Source of the DNA: Xylaria sp. FL1777
Lineage: Eukaryota; Ascomycota; Sordariomycetes; Xylariales; Xylariaceae
DNA length: 64,000 bases
Direction of reading: 5' to 3'
Assembly (NCBI GenBank): GCA_022578965.1
Contig: MU400509.1
Location: forward strand, 682,001 to 746,000
The position numbers and the translations under genes are program-made. How positions within the stretch are numbered: position 1 is the first letter of the stretch; every line of letters starts with the position of its first letter. The notes under the pieces were generated by a model. It worked only from the letters and a program-made list of their open reading frames with translations. It was not told the origin of the DNA and searched no databases. Below, in pieces: positions 23,555 to 35,733 of this stretch.

Positions 23555-26505
23555 CTACACCGGGCACCTTAGGTATTTTGCTACTCGAGATTATCCTCCT
23601 TTAATCCGACTCGTCTTATCCGGTCGGGCCGGAATCGAATCTACTACGACCCTGAGGATTCCAAAGAGGATAGCTTTATCAGCGCTCAGGCAATTTTGCA
23701 CATTTTCCAAGGAATATATTTCACTTGACAGTGATAGCCCTGACTTATACGTCCGAATAACTGCCGCGAGAGGTGAAAGCATTAAAAATAGCACGTGCGC
23801 TTATAGGCTTCGCGAAAAGAACTTCCTGGTCTCCCCACATCAACCACGACGTCCGGGCACAATTCTGACGACCCACTCATACATGAAAGTAGGTACTTTA
23901 CATACCGGCACCCCTCGGTCAAGGAACACTCATGACAGAGCGCTTGGCAATGTGTCCGACATGCTCAAACGGAACGGGATCAGTCGGTAACTTCCGCAAC
24001 TTCCCCCACGCTTGTAGAGCCAGTCGGGGGCCCTAAAAATAAACATGTTCATTAAGTAGACTGCTGGGATGAGGATAATGGGGTATATTGTAAGTATGCG
24101 TTGTCGCGCAGAGAGCCGGGGACACGTATTGGTGAGAGCTCTCTGCTAGAACATACGAAATATTCTGTCTGTTTTCTTTGTCACATGACATGGGCACACC
24201 GGATACCTCAGGACAGAGGGAAGGCTGTCTGCAACGGACAGAAGGGCTGAGGAGACTGTACGTAGTATCCCTTCGAGGCTAGACATTGTGCGACAACTTT
24301 TCAAGTGTAGAGAGGTTAGTATAGCTCCGTCGACCGCAAAATAACTGGCGGAGAGTGTTGTCGTTGAGCAAGCCTGAGTATTTGAGATACCGGGATTGCA
24401 TGTAGATGAGGTGTCATAATGTGACATTCTCTGAGATGTACGGTCCCTCAAGAACTTAAAAGCTAGAGGGCGAACGTGTGACTGCTACTATGTAGACGCA
24501 CGTGAAGATAGTCATCTGTTTTAAACAGTGCAGGCCACTGTTCATGACCGAACTTCCACTAAGAAGGGGCATGCCACGTTGCATGAAGAAGTCATGTGAG
24601 ATTAGAGCCATGTCATAGGTCCTCGCGGCTTAAGGTTAAGAACACATCCCGCCTCTTTAAGTCTTCCATAGTATTGGAGGTAGTCTTGATGATGGTCGGC
24701 GATTCGATGATCTTTCGCAGCAACGGGGCAAGGAGCTTTTCTGCCTTGTCGCCAGGGGTAGGCACTCAGAGTGATCTTATCTTCGCATATCAGCAATATC
24801 AAGCCAACTCTTTCCTACAGCTACTCATTTGAGGGCGAAGAGGTATTCCCGGCTAACCCATTTCATGTCGAAGCTCAAGACCTTTTGTCCGAGCAACTTT
24901 CTCACAAGCCTCTCCGAGTGTGGTCTTGATGTAGAAGACCCTGGACGGTTGGCTCTCGGGTCCGCCGTACAGTTATAGCTCTAACAAAAGTTCTTGTCTC
25001 CGCTTTACCAACTTGAGGCTGAATCAGAGCGGCCATGACAATGACCTCTCACCTTCCGTGGTGTTATCATTGACGGCATTGTCATCTAATCGTGTCAGGT
25101 GATATAGTCACATATAGACCCCTAGGGTCTATATAGTGGGATTGGTGTATATATATGGGCTATTCCCACCAACTACCATTGGGAGGCCCTAGGGGCCAAT
25201 TGACCAACGTACCGGCTACTGACCCCTTTACTACCTGCTATGTGACCGCTAGGGCTATCTATTCACTCCGGAACAATAACCTCTGACAAATCGCGACGCG
25301 GCCGCAGATGGGAAAGAAATGTGATGATATCATTGCACGAATTCAAGAAGAAAGCTCTATTTTAATCACACTCTCCATTGCTATTATGTTATTAAAGAAG
25401 TTATATGGTGATATATACTTAAAGCACACCTAACATCCGAAACCTTTACACGTTATGATGCTTGTAACCCTACCAATAGAGAAACAGCTGAGCCGACCCC
25501 TAAGCGTCCGTATCACCAATCAGCTGCTTGCGTATGCCTCTAGGTGTTACTTATATTTTCCTTTCTATGCAAGTATTCGATTATAGCTAGACTACACTGG
25601 TAGTGTCCATTGGCGTTCCCAAGGTGCTCCTGTGAAGTTAATCCCTCTCAAATATCTTACCCAATTGCTTGGTCACTGTGAATCTCGCCTACATGGGGGA
25701 TTTTATACCAAACCTAGACTCATAAGATCCTCAACATGACAGAAAAAACTATAGATGACTATTCTAGTGTGATATGTGGTACCCGTGCAATGTGAGGTGT
25801 TATTTTCAGCAATTAATCATACGTTTAGTCAACAGGCTAAATCAGCATGTTTTCCATTCTCCTAATAAAACCTAGCTCTACGCCGTCCTTTCGCTCCTTG
25901 TCTAAGTTCTCTTTATTCTTCTCCCGTGTAGAAGCAATAGACTTTCTATCTGTTAGCTTGTAGTGATGGCTCGCCTCGAGCACGCGGACTTTGTGTGTCC
26001 ACATTTAAAAGCTCCCCAGTCATTTTCCTTCACGAATTTGGCCAATTCATCTGCGCTATTGAAATAGACGAAATACTAACCACACCGGCTGTCTTTATGC
26101 ACGGGATGGCCATTGGTGTGTCTCTTACCTTGGCCAATGGCCTCAGTAAAATAATAGTTGATGAAATACTCTTGGAGCTTCAGTATCTCAGGGCCTGGAC
26201 ACTTGCGGTCCTGCATACGAAGAACAGCCCTTTTTCATTCCCAAGAGTTAGAGTTGCTCACAGATTGTTAGAAGTAATTGTGGTGTGCGCGAGCAGAACA
26301 ATTTGAACATTCAAGGGACACTCGTCATAGGCAACTTCCCGTGTTAATCAAATCTCGATAGAGATCTTTGACGACATGTAGAATATTTCTCACTCAGGAC
26401 CAACAATTCGGGTGAGATTAATACTTAATGCCATGAATTTTAAGATTTAGATGAGGCTAGTTATTATTTACACGCGGTAAATAATTCAAAACTAAGTGTC
26501 AAGTC

Positions 26506-28006
26506 TTAGGCTTTGCCCTGATACTCAACCGTACCACAACCATTCTGCACGAGTAGACCTTGGCCTGGAAGAACACCCGAGTTTGAGGTAAACGAGAAAA
26601 TGAACGCGTCACATATAGGCTCAGCGTCCGTAGTAGCACTGTAGTACAGTCCACAGGCACCATCACCACCCATAGAAGCACCACAACCTTCATTGTCTAG
26701 ACAAGCTTGACAACAAGCGCCGGCATCATTAGCCCAGGGGTCGTTGCGAGTGTAAATAACGGATGTGCGGTCTGCATATCTGCCCGATAGGAGGCCGTCA
26801 CCATTAATAGCGCCAATGACATTTGAGGGCGCACACTGTTTTGTAATTCAATATTAGTCGTCGTTGCTTGAAGGAACTAGTGTAGGAGCTTTACGGAAAT
26901 TTAGGGAGTAAGGTGAATAAAAACTCTACTGCTTCCACAGCTCATACTATGAGAAAGATTAAACGGGTTTAAAGAACTTCTGTGTACTAACCTCGGCAGC
27001 CAATGTTTTGGTCACAGTCTCCGCGCATGACACAGTGCTGGTTGTCGTTACGGCGTGAGGGGTGTACGAGGTGTAGCTTACTGTCACAGTTGTCAAGTAC
27101 TCGGTTTGGGTACCCAAAAATATGGTACTTGTAGATGTTGCCGAAGGTGCCGTTATAGTGCTGGTAGGTGTCACTATGGTTGTGACAGTACCAGAGGTGA
27201 CGGTTGGGAATAAGATGAAAAAGCGCGTAACTCCCGTTCTGCAGAAGGCCTGCGTCGGGTATGTTTTCGGAATAGTAGTAGCTTGACCGGAAATTGGTGT
27301 ATATGTTCCCGTGTCTATTCAATTTGAAAGTCAATGATCACCATCTTAAACCTGGCCGGATATCTGGGGACTTCGGCAGCAACTGGGGGTAAAAGAAAGG
27401 CAGTTACAAATTCCCTCGATGTTGAGTTTACACTGAGGCTTCTTCAGGGCAGTCCTAAAAGGGAAAATAGATAAGATTCATATAGTCACGTACACTGCGT
27501 TACAGTAACTGGTTTGGCTCCGTTGGAACAAACAGTAGCGGCGAAGACACCAGTAGCAACTGTGCTTTGGAACCCGACGCCTTTTGTCGACATGGGCACC
27601 GTCACAGTATAATCGGCACCAGCATAGACAATGGCGGTGCGTTGAGTCACTGTGACCGTTGTGGGAGCCCTCACGGTGACGGTTGATAGCTCAGTCACGG
27701 CATCCCCTATCCGAAATAGACAAGTCAGCCACGTCGTTAAAGGCACAAGTTATTGATTAAATACATAATTTTCTTAAAAATATAGGGGTGAGATGACCGC
27801 TGAAGGGATAAATAAGACTTCATACTAGTCTGAGTTGTAGAGATTGTAGTGAGGGTCGCGCTGGTTGGGATGGGTGTTGGAGGTATACCACCGGAACCAG
27901 ACAGATAAGAGCATGAGATTAAGGTCGTCGATGTGATACTTGTCACGGTATAAGCGGAAGTCATACCGCTGTACACGGCGGCGCTAAGTAAGAGACCTCG
28001 CAACAT
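26506..28006 (-). CDS. Secreted Thr/Val-rich protein with C-terminal Cys-rich module
   Basis: Proposed exons: 27826-28006, 27490-27706, 27408-27454, 26992-27314 and 26506-26835, about 365 aa. Exons 1, 4 and 5 are well supported; the 35-nt intron between exons 2 and 3 is unusually short, so that part is tentative. A signal peptide (LRGLLLSAAVYSGMTSAY) leads into many TVTVT-type repeats that should be heavily O-glycosylated. The last exon holds a Cys cluster (ACCQACLDNEGCGAS, then DGACGLYY and PICDAF) resembling PAN/apple-like carbohydrate- or protein-binding modules of fungal secreted proteins. No GPI signal is seen at the end. Likely a cell-wall or extracellular protein; exact role unknown. 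Confidence 0.72.
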
Positions 28007-28115
28007 CTTGAAAAAGATGGTGTAAGTAAGACAAGTTTCTAGGTGTATTAAAGCTCACACAATATAGACATTTCTAGTCACAGTAGGCTATGGTCTCAAG
28101 GAACAAGGTCAGTTC

Positions 28116-28129
28116 TTTTATATTTTATA
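28116..28129 (-). promoter_or_regulatory. Probable TATA box of the Cys-rich secreted-protein gene
   Basis: TATAAAATATAAAA on the minus strand, 110-123 bp upstream of the ATG at 28006. Confidence 0.45.
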
Positions 28130-28836
28130 GAACACTCTAACTATTTCACTATTTCTCTTCACAGCTCATGCTGGCGCCATCATCAATCCCTGTAATGTGC
28201 AAGCACGAGCTCCGTTACTGGCATGATGCTGTTAATATGGATCCTGAAAGGTCCTGGTGCTTTCAATCCCCAATCATCACTCGTGCAGCCTGTAGCATTT
28301 ATTTCTACATACGTCCGTAGTTCTAACTTCCGGAAAACAACACGTTATGGTCATCCAATGCGATAGATGACCGAAGCTCACAGCTTGCACTAGGAGGTTG
28401 TATGGGTCTGACCAACTGCGACAGAGAAGGTGTAAAACCAGTTTAATCCATGCTTACGTAGCTTCTCGTAAGACACAGGCCTGTGACTATGAATATAGGC
28501 TAAGCTCAATACTTTCCAGAATAGGGAAATGTTGAATCCGGATCTGATTTTCAAGGGCGCATCCAGCTGCCAAACGTAGAGTACTATTACAATGCAGGGT
28601 AGTAGTCTTTGCGGGGTGATAGATCCCATGTTAGGTCAGCGAGTCTATACTAGTCTGATTACTGTAAGTGTATGATAGTACGATCCAGATGAGGAAGTCC
28701 AGTGGCAGGTAAATCGGTTGACATCTCATCTAATCTGGATTAGATCCGGCAAACCCATCCGTTCTCGGCTTCCAAAGCCCACCAGTAGGAATCTTATCTC
28801 CAATGCCCGATGCTAATTGGTATTGGATCATAGTTA

Positions 28837-28854
28837 TGTGTGTGTGTGTGTGTG
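28837..28854. repeat. (TG)n microsatellite
   Basis: Nine uninterrupted TG dinucleotides. Confidence 0.75.
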
Positions 28855-29055
28855 ATGTGAATTAGATCCAACTAGGTAGTAGAAGAATGTGATGTAGACC
28901 GCCGTGGGAGAAATGTTAAAACACACGAGTTCTCAGATCACACGCAAAGCGTATTGTAAGCTCGGCATCGGTACTGTCTCGACAATTAATGTATGATATG
29001 AACCAGGTAAGGAATTCCGTGTCGTCAGCCTTGATACCAGGATAAGAGAGGGGAG

Positions 29056-29358
29056 TCAACAAAGCCCTGAATTTCTAAATTGATGAAGAAAATCTGAGAA
29101 AGTACTCTGAGATCCTGGACGAACGCTATGCTCACTTGAGTAAGTTCCATGGTATTTAACTGTACCCGAGCTATCCTGGAGCTCGTCAAGAGTGACATGG
29201 TTGATGTGTACATAGACGAAATTAACTACATCTTTATTCATAAGATTTATTTCGCGGACAGTAGGAACTTCGAATTCGACATGTTTTCGCAAAGACAGGC
29301 TCCAAATACATATTCCTAATTCAATATCTCCATGGACAGATATTGAGAAACGGCTCAT
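29056..29358 (-). CDS. Doubtful small open frame, 100 aa
   Basis: Begins MSRFSISVHGDIELG and reads with normal amino-acid balance (FVYVHINHVTLDELQ), but no family is recognised and no signal peptide or partner is seen. It could be a small gene, an exon of a larger gene or a decayed fragment. Kept only because its composition looks more protein-like than the other frames nearby. Confidence 0.25.
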   Translation of the reverse strand: MSRFSISVHGDIELGICIWSLSLRKHVEFEVPTVREINLMNKDVVNFVYVHINHVTLDELQDSSGTVKYHGTYSSEHSVRPGSQSTFSDFLHQFRNSGLC

Positions 29359-29665
29359 TAACCCTCACATTATGTCTGATGATGCATCAGTCATCAGTCA
29401 ATATTCCCGTCAAAAACAAAGACTTAGCATGAAAATAAATTGATGAGGGAGATACTGTAGCGTCTACCACGCCTGATATAGCATTTCTACAACATAGTTA
29501 GCATAGGGAGAGCAAAGTATGGTAAAAACCAAAACTAGTTAATTATTCCTAACTATCACACTTTAGAATACCAAATTGTTTTAAATAGCCACTAAGAAAA
29601 CTCTCATAGTTACTCCTCCTAGAGTAGGTATTATACAAGTGGTCTCACGGACAAGAAAAAAAAGT

Positions 29666-32600
29666 TCAACCCTCAAGTTCTGGTAAATCATTTACGCTGC
29701 GTCCCAAAGAGAGCTTGTCGAATGAGTCTTGGCTGAAGGGCGGACTTATCGGAGTCGCACCCCTAGTAGGTGAAAAGGAAAGTGAGGTAGACGTTGTTGG
29801 AGTGAGGCTGGGATTGGATGCATCGGTACTGATAAAACTTGGCTGCCGTTGGATTGTTGAGCGATTGTTCATGGATATGACTTAATCGGCGTTAGCACAT
29901 AGCCTTGATACATACGATAGTTTTTGTCAGGGAAGAAGGAAGATCACCTACCGGCTTGATGTACGCCACGGCCATCCTCTGACATTAGACGCCTCGGGAA
30001 GCCGCTGATTGGCAATACCTGGACACCGCTCGAATACGGTATATTCTGTAGACAGAGGGATATCTTGACATCTGAATTCTCATGTGCTGCATGAATTCGT
30101 ATATGCTCGAGCTGAAAATTGCCTTGCAGGTGCATGTCTTGAAGCACTGAATCTGTGAGCACGACATGACGAGTTTGCTGCTATAATTGTGAGTATAAGT
30201 CATCAATCATCTGAGGTCTTGCAAGTATATGTATTGTATAGGCTTGTAAAAGATTGTAAATGACAACACTATGAGCCACAGAGAAACTTACAGCTATGCT
30301 ATCTTCGCCGTCTTCTTCTATGATGAAGTAAGGCTCAAAATCGCCGTCAAGGAGCGATATGAGAAACCAGGCTAGGGCCTTGATTTCAGGCGAATACGGG
30401 CGAAACCTGCAGAAAATTGAACCTACAGGTATAGTTAGAGGTGTTTCATAACAGAAAAGTAGAAGAAAATAATCATATGTTGTATATGAAGGACATTTTA
30501 ACCGAAGGGAAGCGTACCAGTGCACGTAAAACCTGCGGCAGTCTGCTTGACACTAGCGATGTCTTTCTCAAAGAAAAAAGTGCTTGCCACAAGCCTGTGC
30601 GCAATTTCAACAAGTTCCGCTGAATTTTGCCGTAATACTTCCCGTGCTTCCCGTTCAATGTCGTCGAGTTTCGCTACATCGTCGAACTTTGGCAACTTCG
30701 AGAATAGCTCGGGGCAGACACGTCGATAGCGGCGGCGGACTGACGTCTTTCGGGTGACATATGTGGACAGAAAATTACCCCATGCTCTCTCACTCAGTCG
30801 CTGGTCATTTAAGCGATCCGTTTGGCCGGAGATCGGGTTGTTGAACGTAACGAGCATCGGTGCTTGCGGGTTTCGTACAATATAGCCGCTGACGGCGCTT
30901 TTATGAGCAAGAGGATCTGACCCTATTGGCCCCGGGGGATTCTGGCGCTTGTAGTTTCCCATACCACCTCGACCTTGCCGAATCACTGCACTTGGCATTT
31001 GAGCTGTTCCAAGTGAGTCGTTAGTTGCGGTATGTAATGATGTCGGGCTGCTAAGTTCTGCTTTCGAGGCGTCGCCGATATTTCGGCCGGAACCGATAGA
31101 GAGGACCAGGTCAGGTGGCGAATCAGCAATGTCTCTCCAGATTGATTTAGCTTCGTAGTGAGCGACGAGGATAGGACACATGCACTGCATTCCGCCATTG
31201 GCATACTCAAAGTCCGTTTCGGGTTTCTTGAATGGCGAGAAAAGAGGCGCTGTGGCGGTTGTTGCTCGAGCACTTGCGGGCCTAACATTAGTCTATCTTC
31301 TTATGCATGTGAGAGAGTGGCACTTACGCTTCCCATATACGTATCTCATTAGTTGGCGTATCCGACCGAGAGAAATGATAGGGGGTACCTAGCAATTTAC
31401 TTGTTAAATAGGGCTGGCCGGGTGCGGAATGATATCAACCTACTTCCTTGTGGAAGATCCGGACGGTTATAATTGGCAAAGACAACATCTTGGTGACCTG
31501 CCGTCGTTGTAGCAGTGACGGCGACCTTGGTAGAGGTCGCAAGCCAAGAGCGATGTGATGTGGCTCCGAATAGGGGCTGCTCAGATAAGTACCGACGCAA
31601 TGCACCTTCGAGGGGTTGGTGCTTGTATAGGCTTTTGTGGTAAAAAATTGAGAGCGCTTTAGAAAGTGGCAACTTAGATATGCCTCTCGCTATGTAGGCC
31701 TCGTGGCAGAGATCTTTGAACTTCTCTATCGCAGAGCTTACAGACCATTTCTTCACTCCTAGAGCAATAGCGATGACACCGCCGAAGCTTTGATATCGGT
31801 TAGCTAGGGGCTAGACTACCATTTATGCTCACTTACTCTGTCCCTACGATTAGGTCGAAGAAAAGTTGAACCGGAAGGTCAGGGCCCAGTATTTTCTCCA
31901 GTTCTCGAAGAACATGAAGCTGTATAATCCCGCGAATTCCGCCTCTGCCATTGCGTATTAGCATATCTTCTGAGTTTTGACAGTCATAACGGCATACCCA
32001 TCTAGACAAAGAGTTCGTGCACCAGCAAATCGTGGCTTCGTCACAATAACCCAAGGAGGGCTTGCAATCAAATCGCGTACGTGTAATGGGCATCGATTGA
32101 TTTCGATCGTCGTTTTCGATGTCCTACAGCCGTATACCTCTACACACGGCAGACAAAGGACATGCCCACAGGGTAACGCGCATTCCGGAAGCTCCCTTAA
32201 GCAGCAGAGACAAGACGAATAACTGATGAAGTTCATAGGGGAACCTAATTTGTTAGAATACAGCTCATTCAAGTGCTCTTGGTGCAGCATGGCAGCAATT
32301 TCGAGCTCGGACCTGTCTGGAAACTCGCGAGCGAGCCGAAAACTAGCTGACTGGACCTGGATTAGGTTTGCTCTAATGAGGTGCTCCCACTCGGCTTGAA
32401 AGGTCGTAATATTGAAGCTAGACTGGTATTCTCCGTGGCCAATGATCTTGCCTTGTCTGTTCTGATGGCCTTTAGGGTTGTGTCCCAACTTGACGTTACA
32501 ACAACGACCGAGTTCACCGAGTGTTGGGTTCTCGAAGTTGCAAGGCCAATACAGCTCCGCAAAGGTTTGCATTGCTCCAATACATGATTTTGCATAACGG

Positions 32601-34736
32601 TCATCCAATAGTCGGCTGATGGTTCCTGTAATACAACATTTCAGCACTAGAGACATATTTTTCTAGGGTGGTTGAACATACCCGGGAGTTTCTGCCGGAC
32701 AGCGTCGAGCATTATGCATGAACTGAGCATTGGTCCCATTACTCGAAAAATCCGTTCAGCGTCATTACTCAATTCCGGGTGAGCAGAACTTTCTTTTATT
32801 AAAACTGCAAGATTAAGAATGTTCCCTTCGAAATTCCGGGAGATCGGACTATGCCGAAGCATTTCCTTGACAAAATCGAATGGCGTGCTAAGGTCCCGAG
32901 TAAAGTGGTCGAATGCCGCCTGCCGCAGGGGTTAGCGGATCCTCCTACGTGTAAACATGTAAGAAAACTAGTATACCATTAAATAGAAATGAAGTTTCTC
33001 GGTGTTAGCTAGCATGCGCACTTGTTTTTTCTTCGCATGCGATGCAGCACATCGATCCTTGATGAGATCCGAAAGTTTACTAGCTTGCTCGTTCATTAAC
33101 ACTAGAATAAAAATATCAGCATGATTTAATTCTTTGTGTGATAGAAAGTCCGTATACAAAATTGAAACAGGATATCATTTTTCACGTCTGGCTTGGAATT
33201 GTCTACTATGAGCTATGGGGTGTTTATTTAGTATGAAGCGCGACTTACTATACGATCCCTTGTAAGGAACTCGAACAACACTGATGGAAGCGTAATAACA
33301 CTCCAAGAGTTCTTTGGTAGTATTGAGATGTCTCCCTCGTTGCCGCCAGATTTGGGCATACTGCTGAAGCACGGGCTCCCGTCGAATTGCATCGCTGATG
33401 TCGAACAGAAACATCTGTGTGGCTTTAGCGACATCCCACTCCTTCTCATCGACACCGGTATCAGTGGCATTTAGAACAATAATACAATGCGGAAGGACGG
33501 GTTGATTGATCGACTTGTCTATGGAGGCAGCGCCCCATTTAATCAACTTATGCAGCACAGTAGATTCAAACGAACGAGGGTTGCGCAACACAAAACAAAC
33601 TACGTCGGAAAATATATAAAGTACCCTCGGATATAGCTGGCTGACAGCATACTCGCGCTTTTGAGTTTGGGGCGTTTGCGCCCATTCGATCTTTCTCGGT
33701 GCGGCGTATCGTCGTGAATAATTGGTAGTCGAATGTGATGATGCTAAGTCTTGCGCCTGTCTGAGCTGTTTTGGCGCAGCTTCACCGCCACTGAGACCCT
33801 CACAGTCGACAAAAAGCAAAGGACTGGTCGCGTGTAGTGTAGAAGGGTCCGCATAGAGATGGACATCACCGGTAGTCGCGATTCGATCTTGGTTAGACGA
33901 TGTTACTGGGGAATAGTACTTAGACCCTTGTGGTGATACTAAGTCTTGGCGGTCAATAAGTAGCTTGATTAGTGTACTTTTCCCAGCACCTACACCACCA
34001 GCATTAGCATAGCTTATCGAGATCAGCGCAGCAGTCAATGTAAAGATGTTACGCTTACCTGTCTCGCCAATGAATGATGCTAACTGAGGGTACCGCTCGC
34101 CCGTCTCCTCAGTATGAGTCTCGGCCATTATGGCGGCAAAGCGCCCGTAATCAGTAGAACATGTTAGTCGGATCTCTGAGTTCAACGTCATAGAGCTTGC
34201 GAGATCACACGAGAAACGAAGACTCATGGATCAGGCATAGGGGATCTCAACGCATACCGTATAGCTGGGGGTGGTTTGACGCATCGCGACCGTACCCAAA
34301 CCATGTCGTATCTTGATCTTCGAGTAATTCGGCTTCATGTTCTTCTTCCGTACGGACCGGCTCCAAAATCTGACGAAGTCGTCCTACCACAAGCGGATCC
34401 GCCTTTTCATGCGGCTTGCCATTCCTATGGAAGGTTAGTTAGCTTGCGTGCTTAGACTTGTCGCAAGGAAACCGAATACCGAGACGCCCGTGGCAGAAAC
34501 GGCTCACAAGCTTCCTAAATAGTGATTTGGAGCTTGTTGTTCAAGAGAGGAAAAGGAAAGCATATCCGAAAGGTGACTAACCATCCGACTGCACCAGGCA
34601 TGTGCAAAATCCATTTCGACCAGCAGGTGTCGCAGAAAGCGAGATTGTTACATTGTATGCAAGTGAAGGTGTTTTCGGCCACTGTCGCGCATGTTTGGCA
34701 TGGCAACGGCTGCGGAAGCGCAGGTTCTCCTGTCAT
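29666..34736 (-). CDS. Zinc finger-GTPase-RING-patatin multidomain protein
   Basis: Fifteen exons traced by frame: 34582-34736, 34258-34424, 34059-34175, 33249-33989, 33158-33202, 32977-33101, 32682-32919, 31998-32625, 31837-31944, 31444-31787, 31328-31388, 30518-31281, 30292-30422, 29952-30180 and 29666-29880; about 1355 aa. Domains in order: B-box/ZZ-like zinc finger (paired CxxC, residues 14-45); GTPase with Walker A GETGAGKST near 145, DCEG at 208-211 and a G4-like LNATD at 319-323, closest in style to GBP/atlastin/dynamin-type; RING-like finger at about 668-709 (LPCGHVLCLPC); patatin with LDGGGIRG near 737. Predicted nucleophile and acid positions read GTDFGG (Asp775) and ANGG (Asn938). 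The Ser/Thr-rich C-tail is probably disordered. Start is the first ATG after an in-frame stop. Function unknown; self/non-self or pathogen sensing is inference. Confidence 0.82.
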
Positions 34737-35733
34737 TGTAACTTGTCGGTCGTTGCGCGCCGGACGCACGGCGCGTACGGAGACGGTTTAGAGACTACGG
34801 CCGGGCACTAAAGGAATCTTGTACGTAATTCCGGTATGGGAGAAGGTCGATGATCTTAACGTCTCCGAATCGTTGGGCTGACCCATCCGGCCTTTCCCCT
34901 CAGCTGGCCGTTTGCCTCTCCCAGCCGCACCAAAGATGGCCACCCCCTTTCGAACGCAGCACAAGCAAGGGGTGGCGCATGTCCCCGTGTCATAGAGAGG
35001 CACCAGAGCTTGCAACAGCTGAGGGGATGATGCATGGCATCGGGTCCGCTTAGGATCAACGGATGATTGGTTGCGCGAGTCGCACGTTTCCATTTCTTAT
35101 CTCCCTTTATTGATATGTACTTTATGTACTTCACTCATCCATGTCCACTGCGTCCTGCAGTGCGATGCTGCGTATCTCACATCTCACTGGGTATCTCGCT
35201 ACGTAGATATCTAGTCTGATCGGGTCGTCGATTGCGCGTTCCACCATGTAGCTAACGAATTAGCGATTTCGTGCATACGTCAAATTTGGGGTAATACCTC
35301 AGGGATTGCAATTCAGATGCTTATCTTATTGTTCTCTTTCTTGGCAGAGAAGATACAGGATTCTCACATGTGCACTGCGTTTCGATCCGCAACCCTTGCT
35401 TCATATGCTGTCTAAATGACATTTAGTTCCTCGAATTCCATTGCATCTATTGAACAGGCCTACGCCTGCAAGCGATCCAATAACTCGGGATCTACCGATG
35501 AGCTGCTTACCCCCGACGAAGAACACGTGTACCATTGCGGTAGCATCGTGGTAAGTAGAATGAACGCAATTTGAAGAAAACATGAAAATATTGATCTCAA
35601 TATTAAGTCATCTTACCACGTCCCGCCCTGGAGGAGAATAGGTCCACTCTATCACTTAATCAAGGGCGAGTCATGTTACGAGTCTGCAACAAACGAAATT
35701 TGACTTTCAATTCTTTTCGCCTTTTAGAATGAC
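34737..35733. other. Intergenic
   Basis: 1 kb: upstream region of the patatin-GTPase gene and 3' flank of the DHA1 transporter. No gene recognised. Confidence 0.5.

Larger units (their letters stand above)
19092..26505. other. 7.4-kb region without supportable genes
   Basis: No open frame here shows a recognisable domain or codon pattern. The first ~2.4 kb (19.1-21.5 kb) is G-rich on the plus strand, with many short direct repeats (GTACCTA/TAGGTAC, CAATGGGG, GGGAGATGGG) and is likely a long promoter and 5' leader of the KEN-box gene. From 21.5 to 26.5 kb the composition is mixed, with stops in all frames. Relics of decayed genes or transposons are possible, but I could not identify any. Near 25110-25130 there is a near-palindrome around CCCCTAGGG. 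Confidence 0.55.
28007..29665. other. Intergenic
   Basis: 1.66 kb with the promoter of the secreted protein and the 3' flank of the giant patatin gene. It contains a (TG)n tract and one doubtful 100-codon frame (29056-29358), listed separately. Confidence 0.5.

Noticed and set aside
25095..25135. Near-palindrome around CCCCTAGGG with flanking TATA motifs, considered as an LTR end
   Set aside because: Only about 20 bp, no second copy, no terminal TG...CA pair or primer-binding site found.
25995..26306. 103-codon plus-strand frame with hydrophobic stretches
   Set aside because: No recognisable family, no splice partners, and stops on both sides; probably chance.
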